Shown here: piece by piece, positions 36,611 through 45,483 of the stretch
Layout: each line of letters opens with the position of its first letter
How positions within the stretch are numbered: position 1 is the stretch's first letter
NCBI GenBank assembly: GCA_005954745.1
Contig: CP040678.1
Coordinates: 2,108,001 to 2,172,000 of the forward strand
Origin: Halostella pelagica
GTDB taxonomy: Archaea > Halobacteriota > Halobacteria > Halobacteriales > Natronoarchaeaceae
Length of the DNA stretch: 64,000 nt
Reading direction: 5' to 3'
Translations under genes and position numbers: made by a program
Notes under the pieces: generated by a model
Seen by the model: the letters and a program-made list of their open reading frames with translations, nothing else
Database searches by the model: none
What the model was told of the DNA's origin: nothing

Positions 36611-36617
36611 TTATATA
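36611..36617 (+). promoter_or_regulatory. TATA box of the cold-shock gene
   Basis: TTATATA lies about 29 bases before the ATG at 36643, the canonical leaderless spacing. Confidence 0.6.
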
Positions 36618-36642
36618 GGCGGAGCCACTCTCCAGAGTTGCA

Positions 36643-36837
36643 ATGGCGAAAGGTACGGTTGACTTCTTCAACGACACGGGCGGTTACGGTTTCATTGACA
36701 GCGACGACTCCGAGGAAGACGTGTTCTTCCACATGGAGGACGTCGGCGGTCCTGACCTGGAGGAAGGTCAGGAAGTCGAGTTCGATATCGAGCAGGCCGA
36801 CAAGGGCCCGCGCGCGACGAACCTCGAGCGTCTGTAA
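36643..36837 (+). CDS. cspA: Cold-shock-domain protein
   Basis: A 64-residue CspA-type OB-fold protein that binds single-stranded RNA or DNA. It has RNP1-like GGYGFI and RNP2-like DVFFHMED, and the expected acidic haloarchaeal surface. The usual KGFGFI lysine is replaced (NDTGGYGFI). It is probably an RNA chaperone. The gene has a clear TATA box and probably a leaderless transcript. Confidence 0.93.
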   Translation: MAKGTVDFFNDTGGYGFIDSDDSEEDVFFHMEDVGGPDLEEGQEVEFDIEQADKGPRATNLERL

Positions 36838-37048
36838 ACCGGTTTACAGCCCAATTCGCATCCGGGCGCTGTCAGGCGGCGCGGCGACGCGCATCTCTGG
36901 GGGTCCACCCCTCTGCAGTCCGCCCGTGCATCGTTTCTCCGTTTTTTCACACACGCCAGCGACGGCTCCGGCCGCACGCGATGACCGGAAACCGCTCGCT
37001 CGCGCGGAAACGGGTACCATAAGGGGACGCGACACGTTCGTCCCGCTA

Positions 37049-37447
37049 ATGAGCGACGCTCTCGACGACGACCTGTACCGGCGGACCAAGCAGTTGCTCG
37101 AACCCGGCGAGATAGAACTCAACGGTGCCGTCGTCCACACGGACATCGAGTCCCAGGACGACATCGCGATGACGCAGGCGACCATCGACATCGGCGAGGT
37201 CATCGCCGACCACGCTACGGACGAGGAGGCGTACGTCTACTCCGGCTCCGACGACCCCGAGTTCGCGTCGAATCAGCATCAGGGGCTCACGCTCGACGAC
37301 GACGAGTTCGTCTGGGAGTGCCAGCAGCTTCTCCGCAACGGCACGTTCGACGTTGTCTTCTACTACGAGGCCACCGCCGACCACGAGGCCATTCTGGAAG
37401 ACATTCGCGAGGCGGGCTTCGACGTGACGGGCGTCCGCGGCGACTGA
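37049..37447 (+). CDS. Conserved haloarchaeal protein (DUF5778-like)
   Basis: A 132-residue acidic protein, MSDALDDDLYRRTKQLLEPG, with strands TQATIDIGEVIADH and TFDVVFYYEATADHEAI. I recognise the family only as a conserved haloarchaeal protein (DUF5778 from memory) of unknown function. The ATG at 37049 is chosen over the longer upstream frame, which crosses the region after the cold-shock gene. Confidence 0.65.
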   Translation: MSDALDDDLYRRTKQLLEPGEIELNGAVVHTDIESQDDIAMTQATIDIGEVIADHATDEEAYVYSGSDDPEFASNQHQGLTLDDDEFVWECQQLLRNGTFDVVFYYEATADHEAILEDIREAGFDVTGVRGD

Positions 37448-37531
37448 TCACGGCAGTCGGAACGGCGGTATCGAGAGACGCCGCCGTCGCGCCTCGCATT
37501 GCTTATACGCCCCCGGTCCTCAGTTTCGACT

Positions 37532-38683
37532 ATGAGCGAGACGGACGTCGACCTGGACGAGCGGGACCGCGCGGTCGTCAACGCCTTTCAGGGCGGGTTC
37601 CCGGTCGTCCGCGACCCCTTCGAACCGGCGGCCGCGGCGCTGCGGGACCGGGGGGTCGATGTGGATGCCGACGAACTGTTGGAGCGGGTCCGGCGACTGG
37701 ATGACGACGGCGTGCTGACGCGGTTCGGCCCGCTGATCAACGCACAGGAGATCGGCGGCACAGCGACGCTGGTCGCCATGCACGCGCCGGAGGACCGGTT
37801 CGACGAGGTGGCCGAACAGGTCAACGCCCACCGCGAGGTGGCGCACAACTACGAGCGCGAGCACCCGCACCTGAACATGTGGTTCGTCGTCTCGGTCGCG
37901 GACGGCGGGACTCCGGAGGGGTCCCAGTCGAGCGGTGAAACCGCGAGCGACCGCGTCGAAGAGGTTCTGGCCGCTATCGAGGACGAGACCGGCCAGGAGA
38001 CGTACAACCTCCCCAAGCAGCGGGAGTTCCGCGTCGAAGCGAAGTTCTACGTCGACGGGCCGATCCCCGAGGGCGACGTGGACCTCTCGCATCTCGGTCC
38101 GGACGTGGCCCCGACCGACGCCGACACGCTGACGCCCGCCGAGCGGGACCTGGTAGTCGAGATACAGGACGGGCTCCCGGTCTCCGCGACGCCGTACCGG
38201 GACGTCGCGGACGCGCTGGACGCCGACGTCGACTGGGTGCTGGAGACGATCAAGCGGTTCGACGCGGAGGGGAAGATCCGACGGGTCGGCGTCATCCCGA
38301 CCCACTACGCGCTCGGCTACACGGAAAACGGGATGACCGTCTGGAACGTTCCGGACGACATCGTCGACGAGGTCGGCCCCGAGATAGCCGCCCTCCCCTT
38401 CGTCACGCACTGCTACCGGCGGCCGCGCCACGAGGGCGTCTGGCCGTACAACTTCTTCGCGATGACCCACGGCCGGAGCGAGGAAGAGAGCGAGCGGCGC
38501 ATCGAGCAGGTGCGCGAGCGCATGGCGGAGTTCTGGGACGTCGACGAAGAACCGTCGTCGGCCCGCCGGACGGAGCCTGACGGCGTCGACGAGGGCGACT
38601 GGGACACGCTGTTCTCGACGCGCATCCTGAAGAAGACCGGCATCCGAATCGAGGAGCGCGCGAGCGCAAACACCGTAGAGTGA
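37532..38683 (+). CDS. ahbAB: Siroheme decarboxylase, AhbA-AhbB fused
   Basis: A 383-residue protein built of two Lrp/AsnC-like halves, each with a helix-turn-helix and an alpha/beta domain (first: VDADELLERVRRLDDDGVLTR and MHAPEDRFDEVAEQVNAH; second: VSATPYRDVADALD and MTVWNVPDDIVDEVG). AhbA and AhbB together decarboxylate siroheme to didecarboxysiroheme in the archaeal haem pathway. The gene begins a cluster with precorrin-2 dehydrogenase and hemA, which supply siroheme and ALA. ATG 37532 follows a TATA-like GCTTATAC. The possibility of an ordinary Lrp-type regulator is much less likely given the neighbours. Confidence 0.85.
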   Translation: MSETDVDLDERDRAVVNAFQGGFPVVRDPFEPAAAALRDRGVDVDADELLERVRRLDDDGVLTRFGPLINAQEIGGTATLVAMHAPEDRFDEVAEQVNAHREVAHNYEREHPHLNMWFVVSVADGGTPEGSQSSGETASDRVEEVLAAIEDETGQETYNLPKQREFRVEAKFYVDGPIPEGDVDLSHLGPDVAPTDADTLTPAERDLVVEIQDGLPVSATPYRDVADALDADVDWVLETIKRFDAEGKIRRVGVIPTHYALGYTENGMTVWNVPDDIVDEVGPEIAALPFVTHCYRRPRHEGVWPYNFFAMTHGRSEEESERRIEQVRERMAEFWDVDEEPSSARRTEPDGVDEGDWDTLFSTRILKKTGIRIEERASANTVE

Positions 38684-38690
38684 ACCCCGA

Positions 38691-39350
38691 ATGATCCCGC
38701 TACTCCACGACTTCTCGGGCGCGACGGTGCTCGTGTTCGGCGGCGGCCCCGTCGGCGCGCGGAAGGCCAGACGGTTCGCACGCGAAGCAAGCGTCGTCGT
38801 CGTCGTCAGCCCCGATTTCGCCGACGCGGAGTTCGGCGGGAGCGAGCGAGTGCGGGCGGCCCCCGCCGAAGGGGACGTTCCGAACTGGCTCGACAGGTTC
38901 GACCCGGCGCTGGTCGTCGCGGCGACCGACGACGCTACCGTCAACGAGGCGATAGCCGAGGCGGCCCGGGACCGCGGCGTTCTCGTCAATCGGGCGGACA
39001 GCCACGGCGACCGCGACCCCGGGAGCGTGGTCGTCCCCGCGACGGTCCGCGACGATCCAGTGGTGGCCGCCGTGGCGACGGGCGGCGCGAGCCCCGCGTT
39101 GAGCAAGCATCTCCGCGAAACTATCGAAGCGGAGATAGCGGGAGCGGGAGCGATGGCGACGGTGACGGCCGACCTCCGCGACGAACTGCGCGACGAGGGC
39201 GTGCCCGAGGGGGACCGACACGACGCGATCCGAGCCGTCGTCAGGTCTTCCCGGGTTTGGAAGGGTTTACGTAGGGGGGAGTCCAAGGGTCGGCAAGTGG
39301 CTCGCGACGTGATCAGCGACAAACTACACTCGTCCGGTGATACTCGATGA
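38691..39350 (+). CDS. Precorrin-2 dehydrogenase/sirohydrochlorin ferrochelatase
   Basis: A 219-residue siroheme synthase of the CysG N-terminal/Met8 type. The NAD-binding motif VLVFGGGPVGARKARRF is near the start, then VVAATDDATVNEAIAEAA and LVNRADS. It oxidises precorrin-2 and may insert iron. It lies seven bases after ahbAB, and its stop overlaps hemA (ATGA). The three genes together feed the Ahb haem route. Confidence 0.93.
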   Translation: MIPLLHDFSGATVLVFGGGPVGARKARRFAREASVVVVVSPDFADAEFGGSERVRAAPAEGDVPNWLDRFDPALVVAATDDATVNEAIAEAARDRGVLVNRADSHGDRDPGSVVVPATVRDDPVVAAVATGGASPALSKHLRETIEAEIAGAGAMATVTADLRDELRDEGVPEGDRHDAIRAVVRSSRVWKGLRRGESKGRQVARDVISDKLHSSGDTR

Positions 39351-40699
39351 TCGCAAGCACCGGCGTCATTTCCGGCGTAAGCGTCTCGCACGAACGGGCG
39401 TCCGTCGACGTGCTCGCCGAGGCGAGCGGCCCCGACCAGCGGACCGTCGTCTCGGGTCTGCTCGGCGGTGCCGAGGAGGCGTTTGCCCTCCAGACGTGCA
39501 ACCGCGTCGAAGCGTACGTGGTCACCGAATCTCCTGTGACCGGACGGGCCGTTCTCGACGAGTTGGTCGCAGACGTTCCCGACGATAGCGTCGTCGAGAT
39601 GGATCACGAGGAGAGCCTTCGCCATCTGCTCCGGGTCGCCTCCGGACTCGAATCGCTCGTCCTCGGCGAGGACCAGATCCTGGGCCAGGTCCGGACTGCC
39701 TACGAGGAGGCCCGCGGCGCGGGCGGTATCGGCCCCGTGCTGGAAGACGCCGTCACAAAGGCGATCCACGTCGGCGAGCGGGTTCGCACCGAGACGGCCA
39801 TCAACGAGGGGGCCGTCTCGCTCGGCACCGCGGCGGCGCGGCTGGCCGAGACGGAGACCGACCTCGGTAACTCGACGGCGCTCGTCGTCGGAGCCGGGGA
39901 GATGGGAACGCTGTCGGCCCGGGCGCTCGCCGCCCACGGTTCGGACGAGATGATCGTCGCCAACCGGACCGTCCCCCACGCCGAACACGTCGCTACGGAA
40001 GTCGACGCGGACGCGCGGGCTATCGCCTTGCCCGCCGTCCCCGCCGCGGCGGAGCGCGCCGATGTCATCGTCACGGCGACGAGTACGGAGGGGTTCATCC
40101 TCGACGCGGACACTCTCACCGACACCGGCGGGACCGTGGTTATCGACCTCGCCCAGCCGCGAGACGTCGCGCCGGCGGCCGACGACCTCGACGCGGTGGC
40201 TGTGTACGATCTCGACGAACTGGAGTCGGTGACTGACCGGACCCGAGAGCGCAGACGTGAGGCGGCCGAACGCGTCGAGAGCACGATAGACGAGGAGTTC
40301 GAGCGCTTGCTGGACCAGTACAAACGTAAGCGGGCCGACGAAGTCATCGCCGCGATGTACGAGAGCGCGGAACGGGTCAAATCCCGCGAGATCGAAACCG
40401 CGGTCTCGAAACTGGAGGCGGAGGGCGACGTTTCCGACCGCCAGCGCGAGATACTCGAATCGCTCGCCGACGCGCTGGTCGGCCAGTTGCTCGCCGCGCC
40501 CACGAAGAGTCTCAGAAACGCCGCCGCTGACGACGACTGGACGACTATCCACACCGCGCTCCAGTTGTTCGACCCGGAGTTCGCCGGGGCCGACGGTCCG
40601 CCCGACTTCGTTACCGAGGCGATGTCCGACGAGATGCCGGCGGACGCGCGTGACGAACTGCCGGCCGACGCGCTCGTCAGCCCGTTCGACGACGACTGA
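39347..40699 (+). CDS. hemA: Glutamyl-tRNA reductase
   Basis: A 450-residue enzyme reducing glutamyl-tRNA to glutamate-1-semialdehyde, the first committed step of tetrapyrrole synthesis. The catalytic cysteine is Cys51 in LQTCNRVEAY; VLGEDQILGQVRTAYEEA follows. The NADPH domain has VVGAGEMGTLSARAL. The C-terminal dimerisation helix is present, followed by about 60 extra residues. It is translationally coupled to the preceding gene through ATGA. Confidence 0.96.
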   Translation: MIASTGVISGVSVSHERASVDVLAEASGPDQRTVVSGLLGGAEEAFALQTCNRVEAYVVTESPVTGRAVLDELVADVPDDSVVEMDHEESLRHLLRVASGLESLVLGEDQILGQVRTAYEEARGAGGIGPVLEDAVTKAIHVGERVRTETAINEGAVSLGTAAARLAETETDLGNSTALVVGAGEMGTLSARALAAHGSDEMIVANRTVPHAEHVATEVDADARAIALPAVPAAAERADVIVTATSTEGFILDADTLTDTGGTVVIDLAQPRDVAPAADDLDAVAVYDLDELESVTDRTRERRREAAERVESTIDEEFERLLDQYKRKRADEVIAAMYESAERVKSREIETAVSKLEAEGDVSDRQREILESLADALVGQLLAAPTKSLRNAAADDDWTTIHTALQLFDPEFAGADGPPDFVTEAMSDEMPADARDELPADALVSPFDDD

Positions 40700-40743
40700 A
40701 GCGGGCACAACGATTATCTTGCTGGCCTCGGGATATCTTCTCC

Positions 40744-41028
40744 ATGGCCGACCTGCTTTCCGACGACGAAGTCGAGGAACAGATCCCGGATGAATGGCAC
40801 CGCGAAGGTGACGAGATAGTCCGGACCTACGAGTTCGACGACTACCTACGCGGCGTCAACTTCGCGCAACTCGTCGGCGAGATCGCGGAGGCGGAGTTCC
40901 ACCACCCGGAGATCCGGATCGGCTACGAGGAGGTCGAAGTCCGGTTCACCAGCCACGAGGAGGGCGGCATCACGGACAAGGACGCCGAGATGGCGGAACT
41001 CGTCGAGACGGAGTCAGGCCACGAGTGA
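40744..41028 (+). CDS. 4a-Hydroxytetrahydrobiopterin dehydratase (PCD/DCoH-like)
   Basis: A 94-residue PCD-family protein. The family motif EFHHPEIRIGYEEVEV has the paired histidines (H53, H54). The family recycles pterin cofactors after aromatic amino acid hydroxylation. Haloarchaeal members may serve molybdopterin metabolism; this is only suggestive here, as moeA genes are nearby. Downstream of hemA by 44 bases. Confidence 0.9.
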   Translation: MADLLSDDEVEEQIPDEWHREGDEIVRTYEFDDYLRGVNFAQLVGEIAEAEFHHPEIRIGYEEVEVRFTSHEEGGITDKDAEMAELVETESGHE

Positions 41029-41064
41029 GAGACCAACTACAACGATGAAGGGGCCTTACGCCTG

Positions 41065-41445
41065 ATGGATGCAGAGTACGTGTTCCGCGTTCGGGTCCGG
41101 ATCGATCCGGCGGGCGAGCGCGTTCGCGTCGACCCCGCTACGTTCGAGACGACGCTGTACCGCCGCGCTGACCCGCCCGGCGATGAGGGGTGGCTGTTCT
41201 TCCGCGACAACCTGTGGCGGGGCGAGGTAAACGACGAGAAGCACCACCGGGCGATGGCCGAGGAGGCCCTCGACGTTCCGGTAGACAGCGTCGCGTTCAG
41301 CGCGCTGCGGACCGACGAAGCGTACTTCGACGGTATGAAAGCCGAGATCGCAGAGTCACTGGACCTGTTCAATGCGGATTCGGTCTCCGAGGTGATCTCG
41401 AAGTATCTCGGCAGCAGCGTCGAGGTACAAGAGGGTGACGCGTAG
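41065..41445 (+). CDS. LWR-salt protein
   Basis: A 126-residue protein containing the DNLWRGEVND motif, the signature of the conserved haloarchaeal LWR-salt family. It has a compact alpha/beta appearance, with RVRVRIDPAGERVRV early and the acidic C-terminus. Function is unknown. It lies 36 bases after the PCD gene on the same strand. Confidence 0.8.
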   Translation: MDAEYVFRVRVRIDPAGERVRVDPATFETTLYRRADPPGDEGWLFFRDNLWRGEVNDEKHHRAMAEEALDVPVDSVAFSALRTDEAYFDGMKAEIAESLDLFNADSVSEVISKYLGSSVEVQEGDA

Positions 41446-41551
41446 GTCGCACTGGCCGTATTTTGGCTCCGCTTAGGCCGATCCGAACCGTGTTAACACG
41501 GCGCGTAGGGGCAGAATACTTATTCTGCTACGGCCTCTATTTTTGCCTCCT

Positions 41552-42175
41552 ATGGTCCCGGAGTACGACTACTGGCTGTTCGATCTCGACGGGACGTTAG
41601 TCGACGTCGAATCCGACTATCGCCACGAGGTGATGGCCGGCGTCGAAGACCGACTCGGCCTTGCGTTTACGGACGACGAGCGGTATCTCCTCTGGCACGC
41701 GACGGACGACCTGCGAACGGATATTCTACCGCCCGAACTCACTGTCAGGGAGTTCTGGGAGGTGTTCGACGAGGTGGACGACCCCATTGCGCGAGCGGAG
41801 TCGACGTACCTCTACGACGACGCCGACCGTATCACGAACATCGACACGCCATCGGGCATCGTCACGCACTGTCCAGCACCGGTCGCCGACGTCGTGTTCG
41901 ACCACCTCGACATCCGGGACTGGTTCGAGACGGTCGTCTGCTGTTCGGAAGACCTGGGTTGGAAGCCCGACCCCGCGCCCGTGGAACACGCGAAAGAGAA
42001 GATGGAGGTCGCGTACAACGGTCACGAGGGCGTCCTCGTCGGCGACGGTGCCTGCGACATCGGCGCCGCCTGGAACGCCGGCCTCGACGGCATCCACGTC
42101 GAGCGTCACGACCCCGACCTGCTCGGCCACAGCGTGCTCGGGGACTACCGACTCTCCTCGTTCGCCGACCTGTAA
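41552..42175 (+). CDS. HAD-superfamily phosphatase
   Basis: A 207-residue HAD hydrolase, phosphoglycolate phosphatase-like. Motif I is DLDGTLVD, the Lys of motif III is in LGWKPDPAP, and motif IV is VGDGACDIGAAWNAG. The small helical cap suggests small-molecule phosphates such as phosphoglycolate. The substrate is uncertain. ATG 41552 is preferred to a TTG three codons upstream. The 3' end overlaps the convergent moeA gene by 31 bases. Confidence 0.85.
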   Translation: MVPEYDYWLFDLDGTLVDVESDYRHEVMAGVEDRLGLAFTDDERYLLWHATDDLRTDILPPELTVREFWEVFDEVDDPIARAESTYLYDDADRITNIDTPSGIVTHCPAPVADVVFDHLDIRDWFETVVCCSEDLGWKPDPAPVEHAKEKMEVAYNGHEGVLVGDGACDIGAAWNAGLDGIHVERHDPDLLGHSVLGDYRLSSFADL

Positions 42176-44094
42176 CCGGGTAGGTCTGCGGCAAGATCGG
42201 GCACCCGGTCGAGCGCCGTGATCAGTTCCGTCACGCCGGTTTTTTCGGTCCGGTCGGGGTTGCCGTGGACCCGCACTCGCTGCTCGCCGAGCGGGACGAA
42301 ACCGAGTCCCAGTTTCTCCGCACTCGCCCGTAATCCGACGCCAGCGTCAGCACCGCCCGCAGCGACTTTCCGCGCCGGGCTCTCGTGGGCGCGCACGGCA
42401 AGTTCGAACCCGTCGATAGCGTCGACCAGTTCGCGGCGGTCGGCGCCGCGCTCCTCGGCGAGTGCGGCTACCGCCTCGCCGAGGCTCGTCCGCAGGCCGG
42501 AGTCGGTCGTTCGGTTGACGAACCGCAGGTCCCGGTCGACCAGGTCGGCGAGTCCGTCGACCCTGTCGGGATCGCCCGTGGAGACGATCAGCCCCCACTC
42601 ACGGGTCCACTCGCCGAGCGGTTCGGCGTCGACATCTCGCTCGACCGGCCCGGCGGTCACCGCGGCGTCCGGCGTGCCGTCGCGTAGCCGGCGCAGTCCC
42701 TCGCGGCTCCCGAGTGACAGGTATCGGGGGTTCGACAGGTCGTCGAGTAGCCGGGAGAACAGCGGGTCGTCTTCGCCCACGCCGAACAGCGACGGCGGGC
42801 GCACGTCCGGCGAGAACAACTCGACGGTAACCGGCTCTCCCTCGGCGAGGTAGTCCGTGTCGGAGTCCACGGCGACGACGCCGTCCGCCTCGACGAGACT
42901 GGTCGTCGCGCCGCTTCCCTTGTCGACGGGATAGACGAGCGTTTCGCCGTTCCCGTCCGCTCCGATGGTGTCACCGTTTCCGCCTCGCTGGTCCTTCGGC
43001 CCAGCCGTGACGAGGCCGACGGGCATGTACCGGAGACGACCCTCCTGATACCGCTCGCGGCGAGCCATCCGGCCGGTGACGGTCGCGGTCCGCGGTTCGG
43101 GGCGGCCGGCAGCGTCGCGGACCGCCGGCGCAACGAACGTCCGGAAGATGGTGAGCGCTGAAACCGGGTAGCCGGGGAGGCCGACGTACGCCGAGTCAGC
43201 CAGCCGACCCACGAGCATCGGTTTTCCCGGCTTCACCGCGACGCCGTGGAGCAGGAGTTCGCCCTGGTCTTCGATCACCTGATAGATGACGTCGACGGCG
43301 CTTGCGCTCGTCGACCCCGACGAGAGGACGATGTCGCACTCGTCGGCGGCGGTCGTCAGGATCCGCTCCATTTCATCGTAGTCGTCGCCCGCGTGGGGGT
43401 AGGTGACTGCTTCGCCGCCGGCCTCTTCGACGGCGCTGGCGACGGTGTAGGAGTTCACGTCGTAGATCTGGCCGCGCTCGCTGTGGAGGTCGCCGCCGGG
43501 CCGGACGAGTTCGTCGCCGGTCGAGATGATCCCGACTCGGGGCGTCCCGCGGACGGGCACCTCGTCGACCCCGAGCGCCGACAGTAGGCCGATCTCGCGG
43601 GCGGTCAGTCGGGTTCCGGGGCCGAGCGCTCGCTCGCCCGCCGCGATGTCCGCGCCGGCGAGCATCACGTTGTCGCCGGGCGCGACGGAGGTCCGGACGA
43701 GGACCCGATCCCCGCTCTCGTCCGTCTCCTCCACCATCACCATCGCGTCCGCTCCGGGCGGCATCACCGCACCGGTCGATATCTCGACGGCCTCGCCCGT
43801 TTCCACGTCGACGCCGGGTTCCTCGCCCGCGTGGACCGACCCGACCAAGTCGAGGGCAACGGGGTCAGCCTCGTCCGCGCCGAACGTGTCCCGTGCTCTG
43901 AGGGCGTACCCGTCGAGCGACGCGCGGTCGAACCCCGGTACGTCGATACCCGCGTCCACGCGCTCGGCGAGAACGCGGCCCCGGGCGTCTTCGAGCGACA
44001 CCGTCTCCGGTTCCGGTTCGAGGTCGAGCGAGTCGATGGCCTCCCGGGCGCGCTCCGGGGACGCGAGGTCGCGGAACTCCTTACGGTCGTTCAT
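42145..44094 (-). CDS. moeA: Molybdopterin molybdotransferase MoeA with C-terminal substrate-binding domain
   Basis: A 649-residue protein. The first 405 residues are MoeA, which ligates molybdate to the AMP-activated molybdopterin (VPGFDRASLDGYAL, MPPGADAMVMVEET, SSGSTSASAVDVIYQV, LPGYPVSALTIF). The rest is a periplasmic-binding-type (LysR-substrate/PBP-like) domain (TAGPVERDVDAEPLG, DGFELAVRAH, RASAEKLGLGF). This fusion is known in several archaea. The domain may bind molybdate or a related ligand; this is inference. It follows the second moeA by 31 bases on the same strand. Confidence 0.93.
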   Translation of the reverse strand: MNDRKEFRDLASPERAREAIDSLDLEPEPETVSLEDARGRVLAERVDAGIDVPGFDRASLDGYALRARDTFGADEADPVALDLVGSVHAGEEPGVDVETGEAVEISTGAVMPPGADAMVMVEETDESGDRVLVRTSVAPGDNVMLAGADIAAGERALGPGTRLTAREIGLLSALGVDEVPVRGTPRVGIISTGDELVRPGGDLHSERGQIYDVNSYTVASAVEEAGGEAVTYPHAGDDYDEMERILTTAADECDIVLSSGSTSASAVDVIYQVIEDQGELLLHGVAVKPGKPMLVGRLADSAYVGLPGYPVSALTIFRTFVAPAVRDAAGRPEPRTATVTGRMARRERYQEGRLRYMPVGLVTAGPKDQRGGNGDTIGADGNGETLVYPVDKGSGATTSLVEADGVVAVDSDTDYLAEGEPVTVELFSPDVRPPSLFGVGEDDPLFSRLLDDLSNPRYLSLGSREGLRRLRDGTPDAAVTAGPVERDVDAEPLGEWTREWGLIVSTGDPDRVDGLADLVDRDLRFVNRTTDSGLRTSLGEAVAALAEERGADRRELVDAIDGFELAVRAHESPARKVAAGGADAGVGLRASAEKLGLGFVPLGEQRVRVHGNPDRTEKTGVTELITALDRVPDLAADLPGYRSANEESR

Positions 44095-44125
44095 GCGTTC
44101 ACCTCCGCAGCGGCGTCTGCGTCCG

Positions 44126-45340
44126 TCACGCCGACCACTCCCAGTCCTGTACGGCGACGGTTTCGCCCTCCGCGACGCCCTCGCGGTCGTCCGGGATCAC
44201 CACCCAGCCGTCGGCCTGCGCGACGCTCGACAGGATCCCCGACCCGCTCGCCCGCGTCGGGATGGCGACGCGCTCGCCGTCTCTCGATTCGAGTGTCACG
44301 CGGGCGAACGTCCGCGTGCCGGGTTCGCTCGGTATCTTCCGGTCGAGGCGGGCCTCAGTCGTCGGATGCGGCGGAACGGCCGCGTTCTCGGTCCACTTCA
44401 TCGCGGGCCGGAGGAACTGGACGGCGTTGACGATGCAGGCCACGGGATACCCCGGGAGCATGAGCACGGGCGTTTCCTCGACGACGCCGAGCGCGACGGG
44501 ATGGCCCGGCTTCAGCGCGACGCCGTGGACGAACACTTCGCCGAGGTCGTCGACGACGTCAGGGATCAGGTCGCGCTCGCCGACCGAGGACCCGCCGGTC
44601 GTGACGACGATGTCTTTCGTCAGGTCGCGCTGGACGGCGGCGCGGAGCGCATCCCGGTCGTCCGTGACGACGTTCCGGTACTCGGCGCGCCCGCCCCAGC
44701 GCTCGACGTAGCGAGAAACCGTCAGCCCGTTCGTCTCGATCACTTCGCCGGGGTCGGGGTCGTACTGGACGAGTTCCTCGCCCGTCGGGATCACGCCGAC
44801 TGACGGGCGGTCGTAGGTCTCGACCTCGTCGACGCCGACCGATTTCAGCAGTCCCAGGTCCGACGGGCGTAGGCGGTGGCCCGGTTCGTACAACACGTCG
44901 CCCTGCTCGACATCTTCGCCCACGGGGGCGACGTTCTCGCCCTCGGCGACGGCGTCGAACACTTCGAGGTCGTCGCCGACCGCCTCGACCTGCTCGACCA
45001 TCACCACCGCATCGGCTCCCTCCGGGAGTTCGCTACCGGTGTGGACGCGGGCCGCACGCTCCGGCCCGACAGCGTCGTCGGCCCGGAGGACCGACGGCGA
45101 GCGGTCGCTCGCGCCGAAGGTGTCTGCCGCCCGCACCGCGTAGCCGTCCATCGCGGCCCGCCGGTAGTGAGGGACGGACCGTTCCGCGGTGATTCGCTCG
45201 GCCACAACCCGTCCGTCGGCCGCGGTCAGCGGGACCGACTCCGTGCGGTCGATCCCGGCGACGGCCTCGCGGAGGGCGTCGCGCGCCTCGTCGACCCGGG
45301 TTCGGTCCTTGAACCCGGCGTCAGTTACTTGATCGCTCAT
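44126..45340 (-). CDS. moeA: Molybdopterin molybdotransferase MoeA
   Basis: A 404-residue MoeA without extra domain. Motifs VPHYRRAAMDGYAV, LPEGADAVVMVEQV, TGGSSVGERDLIPD and LPGYPVACIVNAV are conserved. The ATG at 45340 begins the MoeA N-terminus; a 26-residue upstream extension is rejected. It forms a two-gene unit with the longer moeA. Two MoeA proteins in tandem are common in haloarchaea and may handle molybdenum and tungsten separately, but I have no evidence for this here. Confidence 0.92.
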   Translation of the reverse strand: MSDQVTDAGFKDRTRVDEARDALREAVAGIDRTESVPLTAADGRVVAERITAERSVPHYRRAAMDGYAVRAADTFGASDRSPSVLRADDAVGPERAARVHTGSELPEGADAVVMVEQVEAVGDDLEVFDAVAEGENVAPVGEDVEQGDVLYEPGHRLRPSDLGLLKSVGVDEVETYDRPSVGVIPTGEELVQYDPDPGEVIETNGLTVSRYVERWGGRAEYRNVVTDDRDALRAAVQRDLTKDIVVTTGGSSVGERDLIPDVVDDLGEVFVHGVALKPGHPVALGVVEETPVLMLPGYPVACIVNAVQFLRPAMKWTENAAVPPHPTTEARLDRKIPSEPGTRTFARVTLESRDGERVAIPTRASGSGILSSVAQADGWVVIPDDREGVAEGETVAVQDWEWSA

Positions 45341-45483
45341 ACCACCACGTTCGGACTGCCGCGGGAAAAGTGGGGGTACTCGACGCCGGCGGTGCTGACT
45401 GACGGGGCGGCTAATCACCAGACCGCCGGGACACCGTAACGGCGAAATCGGTTTCGACGGACGGTGTCGCTACAGCAGAACTC

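Noticed and set aside
37520-40708. 1062-codon minus-strand open frame over ahbAB, precorrin-2 dehydrogenase and hemA
   Set aside because: Antisense to three clear enzymes; the protein has no domain.
40744-41028. Pterin dehydratase as part of the haem operon
   Set aside because: Position only; function does not belong to haem synthesis and the spacing of 44 bases does not show coupling.
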